DNA of 64,000 nt from Niallia circulans (GCF_003726095.1 NZ_CP026031.1:3162001-3226000); one strand, 5' to 3'. Positions 1 through 8,026 are shown, counted from the first letter of the stretch. Made by a program: numbers and translations. The notes: generated by a model from the sequence alone, not told the origin.

Positions 1-839
1 TCGAAGCGCAAATCAAATTTGGCTGGACCGTTGATTACTTTGGAATCGGTGACCTTGTTCAATATGTAAATGAAGTAAGCGAAAATGAAATAAATGATTT
101 ATTTGCACAATATGAAAAACTATATGACTTTGACTATGGAAGCTATAGTAAGGAAGATTGGGAAGCTAGCGTAAAAGTGCAGGCAAGCTATGAAATTGCC
201 ATTAAACGCTTCCTTGATGAAGGCGGATACAATGCTTTCACCACAAACTTTGAGGATTTATATGGTATGAAACAGCTCCCTGGTCTTGCTGTTCAGCGTT
301 TAATGGCACAAGGCTATGGATTTGCCGGCGAAGGTGATTGGAAGACCGCTGCACTTGATCGCCTTCTAAAAGTAATGAGCCATAACGAGTCAACAGGCTT
401 TATGGAGGATTACACCTATGAATTAGCTGTTGGCCAAGAAGCTGCACTTCAATCACATATGCTAGAAGTCGATCCAACTTTAGCAAGCAATAAACCGAAA
501 ATTATTGTATCACCATTAGGGATTGGCAATCGCGAGGATCCAGCTCGATTAGTATTTGACGGAAAAGCAGGAGATGGAGTTGTTGTTTCCATGGCTGACT
601 TCGGTACTCATTACAAGCTTTTAATCAATGAAGTATCCGCATTTGAACCAACCGTTCCAGCCCCAAATCTCCCAGTAGCTCGGGTATTATGGAATATCAA
701 ACCAAATTTTCAAGAGGGCGTAAAGGCATGGATCGAAAACGGCGGCGGCCATCATACAGTCGTTTCTCTAAACCTAACAACCGATCAAATTATCACCTAT
801 GCAAAACTAGTTGATTTAGAATATGTCGTGATTAAGTAA
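1..839 (+). CDS. araA: L-arabinose isomerase, C-terminal part (start lies before the window)
   Basis: The reading frame is open from base 3 and ends at the TAA at 837-839, giving 278 residues of a family usually near 490-500. The enzyme converts L-arabinose to L-ribulose in the cytoplasm, the first step of arabinose use. Family landmarks are present: GEGDWKTAALDR, then MEDYTYEL, then SHMLEVDP, and near the end ENGGGHHTV. These carry the glutamates and histidines that bind the metal and catalyse isomerisation in AraA. The GTG at 177 is an internal valine, not a start, because the homologous sequence continues upstream of it. A hairpin follows 37 bp downstream, so araA is probably the last gene of its transcript. 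Other ara genes would lie to the left, outside the window. Confidence 0.96.
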   Translation, partial: EAQIKFGWTVDYFGIGDLVQYVNEVSENEINDLFAQYEKLYDFDYGSYSKEDWEASVKVQASYEIAIKRFLDEGGYNAFTTNFEDLYGMKQLPGLAVQRLMAQGYGFAGEGDWKTAALDRLLKVMSHNESTGFMEDYTYELAVGQEAALQSHMLEVDPTLASNKPKIIVSPLGIGNREDPARLVFDGKAGDGVVVSMADFGTHYKLLINEVSAFEPTVPAPNLPVARVLWNIKPNFQEGVKAWIENGGGHHTVVSLNLTTDQIITYAKLVDLEYVVIK

Positions 840-875
840 AGACCTTGGAAGGAAGGTTCTAGCTCAACTCCAAAA

Positions 876-924
876 AAAGGACGGTTCATGTGATTATTAT
901 ATATTCTCACAAGAACCGTCCCTT
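876..924 (+). terminator. Hairpin of the GACGGTT/AACCGTC repeat family after araA
   Basis: AAAGGACGGTTCATGTGA pairs with TCACAAGAACCGTCCCTTT across a short AT loop. It lies between araA and a convergent small gene, so it can end transcription from both sides. It is one copy of a dispersed family; other copies are near 3.9, 5.5, 32.8, 52.4, 60.4 and 61.5 kb. Confidence 0.75.
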
Positions 925-946
925 TGCTTCTTTTGCTCTCATTTAT

Positions 947-1120
947 TCAACTCATTCCTCCTGGACCACTACTTGAATTAACTCGATTATAATGGACTAC
1001 TTCTCCTAATTTGTCCGCTTGTTTATTTTCATCAGGTGCTGTCATTCCAGATTTCTTTGCGAAAAATAGCACAATTCCCATCACAATTACCACTGGTGCA
1101 AATAACCATAAAAATATCAT
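947..1120 (-). CDS. Small single-pass membrane protein, unknown function
   Basis: This encodes 57 residues. The start is placed at the ATG at 1120 because GGAGGTG sits 6 bases upstream; an earlier in-frame ATG at 1150 has no such site. Residues 1-22 (MIFLWLFAPVVIVMGIVLFF) form one hydrophobic membrane segment. A short polar tail follows, ending in a Ser/Gly-rich stretch (SSSGPGGMS). No enzymatic motif is visible. The strong ribosome site and membrane segment argue for a real gene. I do not recognise the family. It converges on araA and shares the hairpin between them as terminator. Confidence 0.6.
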   Translation of the reverse strand: MIFLWLFAPVVIVMGIVLFFAKKSGMTAPDENKQADKLGEVVHYNRVNSSSGPGGMS

Positions 1121-1150
1121 TTTTACACCTCCACATCTATTGTTTAACAA

Positions 1151-1528
1151 TTGCTACTTAAGAATACGTTTTAAAGAGCTAATTAGTTTCATTTATTTGG
1201 AAAAATCTGTTGGACGATTCTTGTATTTTTTTCCGTTCTATGTAGTCGGTTAGATTTATGTATTGAAAACTTACAAAAAACCATATCTCAATTCTAAACA
1301 GCTCTTTTTCCCATTACACTTTCCCTTTATTTTCTTATTTTACCTTTTCAATACTTATTATTTCTGTTAGAGAAATCAAGATAAAATTTGATGCTCTCCG
1401 TAGCTATAATAAGTCAAAGCTCCCTCTTGTTTTTCCTTTTTTCATCCATATGATTGTATGGCTCTTGCATATCCAAAGGGAATACCGTGTTCTTTTGATG
1501 GACTTGACCATTTAGCAGCAATTTAAGA
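1151..1528. other. AT-rich intergenic stretch, no gene seen
   Basis: About 380 bases without a supportable reading frame, strong hairpin or clear promoter pair. It should hold the promoter of the small membrane gene to its left and the terminator of the peptidase to its right, but neither stands out. Confidence 0.5.
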
Positions 1529-2794
1529 TTATTTTCCTTTCTCCAATAGTGGAGCGGTAACCTGTTCTAATCCAACTAAGCCGAGAATCGTTAATAATAT
1601 TTTTTGTGCCCCAATATGAGCATCGGTAGGGTTATAATACTCCTGCAGTGTATGGAATCCTCCACCTTCGCCCCCACCGCCGAGCGTTAAGGCCGGAATC
1701 CCTAAATGAATAGGAACGTTCGAATCAGTGCTACTTGCCTGATCTAGGATCGGTTCAAAACCTAGCGCTACTGTCGCACATCGAGCAGCTTGCACAATTA
1801 CACTATTTTTATCTTGTGATCCTGCTGGACGATCGCCTACTTTTTCTATCTGAAGACTAACTTGTGCTTCCACATTCCAGCGAGCATTTTCTTCTTCCTT
1901 TGCTTGCTCCATCAAATGTAAAAATTTACTTTCGATTATTTCAAGCTCTTCTTGCGAATTCGAACGTAAATCAACTAGCATCTCTGCTGTCTCCGCAATC
2001 GTATTAACAGAAGTTCCTCCTTTTATCATCCCTACATTAAACGTCGTCTTTGGTTCAACAGGTGTTGCTAGATCAGAAATTTTGGCAATGGCTCGCCCTA
2101 ATGCATGAATAGGGCTTGGAATACCAAAATTCCCAAAACTATGCCCACCAGGTCCTTTAAATAAAACATTAAATCTTTTGCTTCCTGTGCCTAAATAAGT
2201 GATACGACTTGGATCCCCAGGCTCTATCGAGATAAAACCATCTATATCTTGCCGATTTTCAAATAATGATTTCACCCCTCTTAAATCTCCTAGCCCTTCT
2301 TCCCCCACTGTGGCACCAATAATAAGATCTCCTTCCGTCTTTATCCCCGCCACAGCAAGAGCACGTATAATCGTTAAAACAACCGCTAACCCTCTTCCAT
2401 CATCACAAATCCCCGGCGCATAGATTAATCCGTCTTCGTGGACAGCCTTTACATTTGTCCCTTTTGGGAACACTGTATCTAAATGAGCACAAACAACTAA
2501 GGAAGGACCATTCCCGCTTCCTGTCAGTACACCAAAAACATTTCCTACCTCATCTGTAGTTACTTTTTGAACACCTAACGATTCTAATCTCTTTTTATAC
2601 CATTCTCCTTTTTCCTTTTCTTCAAAGGTTGGTGCCTCTATTTCCGTCAATTCAATTTGTTCCTTGGTTGTTGCTTCGTTATCCTCTTCTAAAAATTTGA
2701 GTGCTTTTTGGACTTGCTCATTCTCAGCAAGTAATTTATATACTTGCCCCACCTTCTCGGTTAACCCCTCTGTTTTGTGCTCAATATTTGTCAT
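1529..2794 (-). CDS. M20 family metallopeptidase
   Basis: A 421-residue zinc-dependent peptidase or deacylase of the M20 (PepT/ArgE/carboxypeptidase G2) superfamily, cytoplasmic. The metal-site motifs appear in order: VVCAHLDTVFPK near residue 100 (first His), GICDDGRGLAV near 130 (bridging Asp), GATVGEEGLGD near 160 (catalytic Glu pair), GPGGHSFG near 215 in the dimerisation domain, and GGGEGGGFHTLQEYY near 380 (last His). The start ATG follows GAGGGGTG. The exact substrate cannot be read from sequence; a di- or tripeptide or an N-acyl amino acid is likely. Just upstream on the same strand lies the 3' remnant of an oligopeptide transporter ATPase, so it may once have worked with a peptide importer that has since been lost. 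Confidence 0.85.
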   Translation of the reverse strand: MTNIEHKTEGLTEKVGQVYKLLAENEQVQKALKFLEEDNEATTKEQIELTEIEAPTFEEKEKGEWYKKRLESLGVQKVTTDEVGNVFGVLTGSGNGPSLVVCAHLDTVFPKGTNVKAVHEDGLIYAPGICDDGRGLAVVLTIIRALAVAGIKTEGDLIIGATVGEEGLGDLRGVKSLFENRQDIDGFISIEPGDPSRITYLGTGSKRFNVLFKGPGGHSFGNFGIPSPIHALGRAIAKISDLATPVEPKTTFNVGMIKGGTSVNTIAETAEMLVDLRSNSQEELEIIESKFLHLMEQAKEEENARWNVEAQVSLQIEKVGDRPAGSQDKNSVIVQAARCATVALGFEPILDQASSTDSNVPIHLGIPALTLGGGGEGGGFHTLQEYYNPTDAHIGAQKILLTILGLVGLEQVTAPLLEKGK

Positions 2795-2823
2795 GAAATA
2801 TACACCCCTCTCTCACTTTTTAA

Positions 2824-2961
2824 TCAATCATATAGATGACAAGCAATAACATGTTTATCGTTAACTTGTAATTTTGAAGGCACTTCCTGCTTACATCGAT
2901 CCATTGCAACTGGACATCTTGTGTGAAATACACATCCTGCTGGAGGATTTATAGAGTCTCA
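2824..2961 (-). pseudogene. 3' remnant of an oligopeptide/dipeptide ABC transporter ATPase (OppD/OppF type)
   Basis: Read on the minus strand, about 43 codons end at a stop at 2824-2826 and begin just after an in-frame stop. The peptide includes NPPAGCVFHTRCPVAMDRC and ends VIACHLYD. The pattern NPPxGCxFHTRCPxAxxxC is the hallmark of the C-terminal oligopeptide-transporter extension of OppD/DppD/OppF ATPases. The Walker motifs and everything before the extension are missing, so this is a decayed tail. It lies directly upstream of the M20 peptidase on the same strand, consistent with a former peptide uptake operon. Confidence 0.8.
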
Positions 2962-2970
2962 GCTTTATTT

Positions 2971-3406
2971 TTAAAATATTCTGTCTATTATTATTACAGG
3001 TGTATGATCTTTCAAACAAATGATTGCTATATTTCCTTCTAGAGTGATTTTCATACCATATAGCTCAGAAAGTTTAGCAAGTCTTTACAATATGTCCTGA
3101 TTATTGGAGAGAATCGGCAAACCTCTTTCCTAATTCCACTGGATGCGACATATCCGTATGACTTAATTGATCTTTTTCCTAAAAGTCTATTGGCAAATTT
3201 GGTACAGTGTCATTTTGAAAAATAAAATTACCTAAGCTGTAAAACATCGGACGATTCTTATAAATTTCTATTCCTAAGGGATTACCTTCATTATGATGGA
3301 GTGTGACTTCTAAATTCGTAAATCGAAGGATTCAATTTTGACTGGAGCTTACGTGTGATAAAGGAATCATCAGTCGCAGCAAACGTATAATGGTATCTTA
3401 CATTTT
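2971..3406 (-). pseudogene. Decayed CapA-family (poly-gamma-glutamate synthesis type metallophosphatase) gene
   Basis: Minus-strand translations in several frames give CapA-family landmarks in the right order: YTFAATDDSFITRKL (family start, usually TFAATGDSFITRRL), RFTNLEVTLHHNEG, then LGIEIYKNRPMFYSLGNFIF, then a C-terminal stretch LAKLSELYGMKITLEGNIAII ending at a stop at 2971-2973. The pieces are joined by frameshifts and in-frame stops. The whole middle of the roughly 350-400 residue protein is missing between HHNEG and LGIEIYK. A ribosome site (AAAGGAGT) still precedes an out-of-frame ATG at 3403. The gene is clearly non-functional. Confidence 0.8.
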
Positions 3407-3558
3407 TCGACTCCTTTTATTAAATCAGAATATTCCCTTAATTATTCTTTTAATCAAAGTATAGAGAGACCAATTATCAAAGTCAATAACACATATTAAA
3501 AACACGGTAAGACTATCTTACATAAACCTTCCACACTTCATTATTACGGAAATTCAGT

Positions 3559-3888
3559 TTGCTCATTATTTACTATAGTATGCTCGAAAAAAGCATAGAT
3601 AGAGGCATGGCAATCTTGAAAGCAAAAGCTATTCTGGACCCAAAAGACTCGGTTCAAAAAATAATAGATATCGCTATTAGCACAAATAATAAAATGATCG
3701 CAATCCAAAAAAACATTGGCAAACATGCAATAACTGCTTCCGATGTAGCTGAATGGCTCAATATGACACCAAGAAATGCTAGAAGAATACTGACAAATTT
3801 AGAAGAACAAGGACTAGCCAAAATAATCGGCGAAGAAGTTCCTCTTACAAGAGGAAGACCAAGGAAGATATATCAGATTGGTATATAA
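3559..3888 (+). CDS. Winged-helix DNA-binding protein, possibly N-terminally truncated
   Basis: A 109-residue frame from TTG at 3559, or 102 residues from ATG at 3580. Neither start has a convincing ribosome site, and an in-frame stop lies at 3523. The C-terminal half looks like a winged helix-turn-helix: ITASDVAEWLNMTPRNARRILTNLEEQGL, then a basic wing GRPRKIYQI. The N-terminal 45 residues are helical (SIDRGMAILKAKAILD) and match no domain I can name. Together with the two decayed genes beside it, the weak start suggests this may be the surviving C-terminal part of a longer regulator. It converges on the next small gene across a shared hairpin. Confidence 0.5.
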   Translation: MLIIYYSMLEKSIDRGMAILKAKAILDPKDSVQKIIDIAISTNNKMIAIQKNIGKHAITASDVAEWLNMTPRNARRILTNLEEQGLAKIIGEEVPLTRGRPRKIYQIGI

Positions 3889-3933
3889 AAGGACGGTTCT
3901 TGTGAGTCGGATGATCTCACTAAAACCGTCCTT
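3887..3933 (+). terminator. Repeat-family hairpin between two convergent genes
   Basis: AAGGACGGTTCTTGTGAG pairs with CTCACTAAAACCGTCCTT around a short loop. The hairpin starts on the stop codon of the helix-turn-helix gene and lies 10 bp from the stop of the convergent gene, so it can serve both. Confidence 0.75.
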
Positions 3934-3942
3934 CTGCATACC

Positions 3943-4233
3943 TTAATTACTGATCACTTCTAAAAGTTTGTTAATATCTTCTGTAGAAGCCGCATAGAGA
4001 TGGGCAAGATTATTGGATCTTACTGCGAAATAGACATTATTCTTTTTACCTGAGTATCCGTATTTTAATAGATTTGAATATTGATTGGGACTTAGCTGCA
4101 CTTGCAGATGTACTCCATTTGAATAATCTCCTCCTACTCCATAGAAATTAGTATTATGGACCCGATTTACATGAAAGTCATTTACAATTCCATCAACACC
4201 GAAAAACGCTTGATAATCAGAAGACATTTCCAT
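3943..4233 (-). CDS. Hypothetical protein, 96 residues
   Basis: A soluble-looking protein with no signal peptide or membrane segment. GGAGGAGTGA sits just upstream of ATG-GAA-ATG, so either methionine could start it. The sequence is rich in Asn, Tyr and Ser (VHNTNFYGVGGDYSNGV) with a helical C-terminus (TEDINKLLEVIS). I do not recognise the family. The good ribosome site and isolated position before a terminator hairpin support a real gene. Confidence 0.5.
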   Translation of the reverse strand: MEMSSDYQAFFGVDGIVNDFHVNRVHNTNFYGVGGDYSNGVHLQVQLSPNQYSNLLKYGYSGKKNNVYFAVRSNNLAHLYAASTEDINKLLEVISN

Positions 4234-4455
4234 TCACTCCTCCATTTCTTTTCTCCCCTTATTGTACTCCACATAGATAGAAAAAAATCTCATTTGTTCA
4301 CTAATTCACATATATTTCATAAAGGCAGCAAGAGAAGTTCTTCCGCTTCCCTTTTTAGCTAAAAAAATTTAATTTATATTTTTCTTAACAGGTTTCTAAC
4401 TCTTGTTTTTATCCTTTGTTTGATGTCCTCACTAGAACTTACCCTCTCTTTCCCT

Positions 4456-4484
4456 TTGACAACGAGCAGGCTTGTTCTTATAAT
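4456..4484 (+). promoter_or_regulatory. Consensus sigma-A promoter for the EamA gene
   Basis: TTGACA at 4456-4461 and TATAAT at 4479-4484 are both perfect matches to the consensus, with the ideal 17-base spacer. Transcription should start near 4491, which leaves an untranslated leader of about 120 bases before the EamA start. Confidence 0.8.
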
Positions 4485-4489
4485 ATATG

Positions 4490-4550
4490 AGGAATGTAAT
4501 AATAAAACCTTGTGTAGGACGTGGATTTTTCTAGAGGAAACTCTATTTTC
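4490..4550 (+). promoter_or_regulatory. Candidate riboswitch or attenuator aptamer region
   Basis: Between a perfect promoter and an intrinsic terminator lie about 60 bases of untranslated RNA. They contain a small GAAA-capped hairpin (TAGAG GAAA CTCTA) and the stretch CTTGTGTAGGACGTGG. In that stretch UUGUGU can pair with ACACGA in the 5' arm of the terminator, a plausible antiterminator. I cannot assign the aptamer to a known class. Guanidine-sensing classes are worth testing first because they control small-molecule exporters. Confidence 0.45.
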
Positions 4551-4587
4551 GCCACACGATTGTCTTTTGACAATTGTGTGGCTTTTT
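4551..4587 (+). terminator. Intrinsic terminator in the EamA leader
   Basis: GCCACACGATTGTC (4551-4564) and GACAATTGTGTGGC (4569-4582) form a 14-bp stem with one G-U or mismatch position and a TTTT loop, followed by five T residues. It lies 10 bases before the EamA ribosome site, so read-through must be controlled for the gene to be expressed. Confidence 0.75.
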
Positions 4588-4611
4588 ATGTTGAAAAGGA
4601 GGAAATTTATT

Positions 4612-5502
4612 TTGGCGAAATGGAATTATGCTTTAATCGTTTTTTTAGGTGGCTGCTGTTATGGAATTTTGTCTACATTTGTTAAACTTGCCTATGCTGC
4701 TGGATTTTCGGCAGCTGAAGTAACAGGAGCACAATATTTATTTGGTACTGCCATTACATGGATTCTTGTATTATTTACAAAGAAATATAAAGTAACGCGC
4801 ATGCAAGCTATTAAACTCTTATTATCTGGTATCCCGTTTGGGATGACAGGAATTTTCTATTATCAATCCTTACAAACAATAAATGCTTCTCTTGCAATTA
4901 TTTTACTGTTTCAATTTGTTTGGATTGGCACGCTTTTCGAAATGGTTATTTATAAGAAAAAGCCTACAAAGGAGAAGGTCATCTCGATTATTATTCTTCT
5001 ATTCGGCTCTGTCCTCGCTGGAGGCATTTCTTTAGAAGGGGGCATGGATATTTCCTGGCAAGGTGCCGGTTGGGGATTACTTTCTGCCTTCACCTTTGCT
5101 ACTTTTATTTTTCTTAGCGGATCTGTTGGAAAGAACACCGCTCCTCTCCTAAAGAGCGGGCTTCTTTCCTTAGGTGGATTATTCGTTGTTTTTCTAGTAT
5201 TTCCACCGGTTTATTTAATGGATTTCTCCACATTAATAGGGGTAGCACCATATGGATTGCTGCTTGGAGTTTTCGGTGCAGTTCTTCCGCCTCTGCTCTA
5301 TTCTATTGGAATGCCACAAATTGGACCAGGACTTGGCACTATCTTAACAGCTTCTGAGCTTCCAGTAGCTGTCTCTATGTCAGCACTCGTTTTAAGAGAA
5401 CAAGTTGGCATGCTGCAATGGATCGGTGTTGCCCTAATATTAGGAGGAATCGCGTTTAGTAATGTTAGGCTTTCCAAAGCAAAAATAGTAACGGAGTATT
5501 AA
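4612..5502 (+). CDS. EamA/DMT-family transporter
   Basis: A 296-residue inner-membrane protein of the drug/metabolite transporter superfamily with about ten hydrophobic segments in two EamA halves. The first half begins ALIVFLGGCCYGILSTFVKLAY and the second begins WGLLSAFTFATFIFLSG. The TTG start at 4612 is chosen because AGGAGG sits 9 bases upstream. Longer in-frame extensions would translate through the terminator hairpin. Members usually export amino acids or other small metabolites; the substrate is not evident here. Expression probably depends on the leader terminator upstream. A repeat-family hairpin follows and separates it from the convergent MmgE/PrpD gene. Confidence 0.85.
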   Translation: MAKWNYALIVFLGGCCYGILSTFVKLAYAAGFSAAEVTGAQYLFGTAITWILVLFTKKYKVTRMQAIKLLLSGIPFGMTGIFYYQSLQTINASLAIILLFQFVWIGTLFEMVIYKKKPTKEKVISIIILLFGSVLAGGISLEGGMDISWQGAGWGLLSAFTFATFIFLSGSVGKNTAPLLKSGLLSLGGLFVVFLVFPPVYLMDFSTLIGVAPYGLLLGVFGAVLPPLLYSIGMPQIGPGLGTILTASELPVAVSMSALVLREQVGMLQWIGVALILGGIAFSNVRLSKAKIVTEY

Positions 5503-5519
5503 GGAGTCTCTCCTAAATA

Positions 5520-5565
5520 AAAAGACGGTTCTTGTAGGTCAAATGACCTCACAAAAACCGTCCCT
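5520..5565 (+). terminator. Repeat-family hairpin between EamA and the MmgE/PrpD gene
   Basis: AAAGACGGTTCTTGTAGGTC faces GACCTCACAAAAACCGTCCC around AAAT. It serves as a terminator for the rightward EamA gene and for the leftward operon that ends at 5569. The inner GGTCA/TGACC pairing is shared with the copy at 61.5 kb. Confidence 0.75.
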
Positions 5566-5568
5566 CTG

Positions 5569-6888
5569 TTACCAGCCTTCTATTCCTGCAGCAAAGTACT
5601 TGTTTAGTGTATTGGCTTGTTCGCCTAATAATGTGTTCGCTTTACTAGCTAAATCCTGCATTTTAAGTGGCTTACCTGGTGAACCTGTCGGCGCATCTAC
5701 TCTAGAGACCAACTGTTGACCATCTTTTAACATAACTTTAGCTATACAATATCTACCTTTTGGATAACTAATTTCTTTTACTGGAATTGCGGGATCATAC
5801 TTTCGATGAATTTTTTTTATTCCTGCTTGAATTTCATCGGCAATTTGATTGACAGAAAAATTTTCAATAGATAATGCTTCACCCTTTAATAATAAAGCAG
5901 CACAGTATTCTACACTAAAACGACCCTGTTCTCCATTCGTTGGGGAAGTGTAAACTAATGCAGCATCACCATTGGGAGGGAAGTACAAATCGACAGAAGT
6001 AACCTCTTCAACAGTAAAATTTCTTTGTGCCTGTATATTCTGAATGGCCTCAATGGCATGGGCATTTGCAGAACAACATGGATATAATTTGAACCATAAT
6101 CCTGGTTTATCTATTGTCCAAGGTTCTCCCCACTTTTCAAAAACCTCGAATGGATTTCCGCTTTGCTCCACATACATAGAAAGTACACCATTTTTAGCTT
6201 GAATGGTATTAGCACTTCCGACAATTCCCTTATCAACAAAATGAAGAATCTGCCAAGCACTTTGGGCTGTTAGACCAGCATGCAGCGGTTTAACCATTGT
6301 TCCAAATTGACTTCGGGAACCACTTAATTTAGATACGCATAAATTAATAGCTTGCGAGAATTTCTCTGTGTCGAAATGTAAATAATGGGCTCCAGCTGCA
6401 ACTGCTCCGTAAATTCCCGCAGTTGCAGTTGTATGGAACCCTTTTTCATAATGTTGTGCACCTAATAGTTGTGCAAAGCACTTCATCGTCTCTATTCCTA
6501 TTAAATAGGCTTCATAGAAGCGGTCTCTATCACGCTTCTTTTCTATTAGGGCATGTAATAAGCTCAAAATAATCGCAGACGGATGTCCTCTAATCTCAGA
6601 ATGAACATCATCTAAATCTAATGCATGTGCAGAATACCCATTAATTAAACAAGCATCAAATGGGTGAACCTTTAAATCAGTGCCTACTACTGCTGCTCCC
6701 TCTTCAGTAGGATAAATAGCAGTATGTAAAACAGTGGAAAAATTCATGTCAAACCTCACACTAGCAAAACACGACAGAAAATAATCGAATACTCCCTTTT
6801 CCAAATTCTCTTTTGTCTCATTAGTAAGCTCCTGATAAGACGGGGAGGATTGAATCAAGTCGACTATTGCTTTTGTTAAATCAGTCAT
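5569..6888 (-). CDS. yxeQ: MmgE/PrpD family protein, YxeQ-like
   Basis: A 439-residue cytoplasmic protein of the MmgE/PrpD fold. Family landmarks are GYSAHALDLDDVHSEIRGHPSA near residue 85, TATAGIYGAVAAGAHYLHFD near 150, KPLHAGLTAQSAW near 200 and KLYPCCSANAHAIEAI near 270. PrpD members are 2-methylcitrate dehydratases, but the family also includes iminodisuccinate epimerase. It is the last gene of an operon ordered like B. subtilis yxeLMNOPQ and overlaps the M20 gene by 8 bases, so it is translationally coupled. In that context I favour epimerisation or dehydration of a succinyl-type side chain over a role in propionate metabolism, since no prpB or prpC is nearby. The family call is firm; the substrate is inferred. 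Confidence 0.82.
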   Translation of the reverse strand: MTDLTKAIVDLIQSSPSYQELTNETKENLEKGVFDYFLSCFASVRFDMNFSTVLHTAIYPTEEGAAVVGTDLKVHPFDACLINGYSAHALDLDDVHSEIRGHPSAIILSLLHALIEKKRDRDRFYEAYLIGIETMKCFAQLLGAQHYEKGFHTTATAGIYGAVAAGAHYLHFDTEKFSQAINLCVSKLSGSRSQFGTMVKPLHAGLTAQSAWQILHFVDKGIVGSANTIQAKNGVLSMYVEQSGNPFEVFEKWGEPWTIDKPGLWFKLYPCCSANAHAIEAIQNIQAQRNFTVEEVTSVDLYFPPNGDAALVYTSPTNGEQGRFSVEYCAALLLKGEALSIENFSVNQIADEIQAGIKKIHRKYDPAIPVKEISYPKGRYCIAKVMLKDGQQLVSRVDAPTGSPGKPLKMQDLASKANTLLGEQANTLNKYFAAGIEGW

Positions 6889-8020
6889 TTTTCAAAATAT
6901 TCTCCGCGAGCTTAGCAAAAAATTCAGCGGCCACTTTAATAGCATCTTCCTTTAAATTAAACTTTGGGTGATGCCATTCTTGGGGTCCATCCACTCCCAT
7001 CCATACGAAAAATCCAGGAATATAGTTTTGATAAAACGCAAAATCCTCCCCACCGGCACTTGGCACAGCATCGACGACATTATACCCTGCATCCAAAACA
7101 GTGGTTCGCACAATATCTTCATAATCTTGATGATTGTTTACCACGGGAAGATAATCATCCCAAACAAATTCAACCGAACCACCATTTCCTTCTGCAATAG
7201 ACTCCGCTAGCTTTTTCATTATTGTCGGAACTGCCTCACGAGCTTTAGGCTGAAATGTTCGAACAGTACCTTCTAGTTTGACTTCATCTGGAATGACATT
7301 CCATGTATTTCCTCCATGGATGCTTGTGATACTGACTACTACATTATCAAACAAATCCATTCTTCTTGCGACAATTGACTGAACTGCTGTTACGTATTGA
7401 CTAGCCATAACAATCGGATCAATAGCACGATGTGGTATACCAGCATGACCTCCGACACCGATAAACCTTAAACTAAATTTATCTACACTTGCCATAAGTC
7501 CACCTGATTTTACCCCTATCGTTCCTACTGGCAAATCAGGTTTGTTATGCATTCCAAAAATAGCTTCTACTCCTTCTATTGCTCCTTTTTCTACAAATTT
7601 CTTTGCACCTTGAGCAATTTCCTCGGCAGCCTGAAAAATAAATCTTACATTTCCATGTAATTTGTCCTTTTGACTATTGATTAGAATCGCTGCTCCTAAA
7701 ATAGCAGTTGTATGGAAATCATGACCACAGGCATGCATTTTCCCTTCATTTTTTGATTTAAATGCAACATCTGTTTCTTCTATTATCGGCAAGGCATCAA
7801 TATCTGCCCGAATAGCAATGGTTGGTCCCGCTAACGCTCCCTTTATTTCCGCAACAACTCCTGTTTCTAGACCAAGTTCAACAATGGCAATACCCTGTTC
7901 TGTTAACCATTTTTTGATCAATTCCGTTGTATGAAATTCTTCAAAAGCTAGCTCTGGATGCTCATGCAAATATCTTCGTTTGACAATTAAATCGTTTAAT
8001 AGTTCAGGAGACATGTTCAT
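6881..8020 (-). CDS. yxeP: M20D amidohydrolase, N-acetyl-sulfur-metabolite deacetylase type (YxeP-like)
   Basis: A 379-residue metal-dependent amidohydrolase of the HipO/AbgB/YxeP group. Motifs visible are IRADIDALPI near residue 75, MHACGHDFHTTAILGAA near 100, IFQAAEEIAQGA near 130, MHNKPDLPVGTIGVKSG near 160, and a C-terminal EWHHPKFN. These give the cysteine and histidine metal ligands and catalytic glutamate typical of M20D. YxeP in B. subtilis removes acetyl groups from N-acetylated sulfur amino acids during S-(2-succino)cysteine breakdown; the same role is inferred here from synteny. It starts 6 bases after the ABC ATPase gene and overlaps the next gene, so it is part of a tight operon. 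The ATG-AAC-ATG start has two possible methionines. Confidence 0.86.
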   Translation of the reverse strand: MNMSPELLNDLIVKRRYLHEHPELAFEEFHTTELIKKWLTEQGIAIVELGLETGVVAEIKGALAGPTIAIRADIDALPIIEETDVAFKSKNEGKMHACGHDFHTTAILGAAILINSQKDKLHGNVRFIFQAAEEIAQGAKKFVEKGAIEGVEAIFGMHNKPDLPVGTIGVKSGGLMASVDKFSLRFIGVGGHAGIPHRAIDPIVMASQYVTAVQSIVARRMDLFDNVVVSITSIHGGNTWNVIPDEVKLEGTVRTFQPKAREAVPTIMKKLAESIAEGNGGSVEFVWDDYLPVVNNHQDYEDIVRTTVLDAGYNVVDAVPSAGGEDFAFYQNYIPGFFVWMGVDGPQEWHHPKFNLKEDAIKVAAEFFAKLAENILKND

Positions 8021-8026
8021 GATTTA

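Noticed and set aside
177..839. A separate 220-residue protein starting at the GTG at 177
   Set aside because: The same frame is open and homologous to arabinose isomerase back to base 3, so the GTG is internal.
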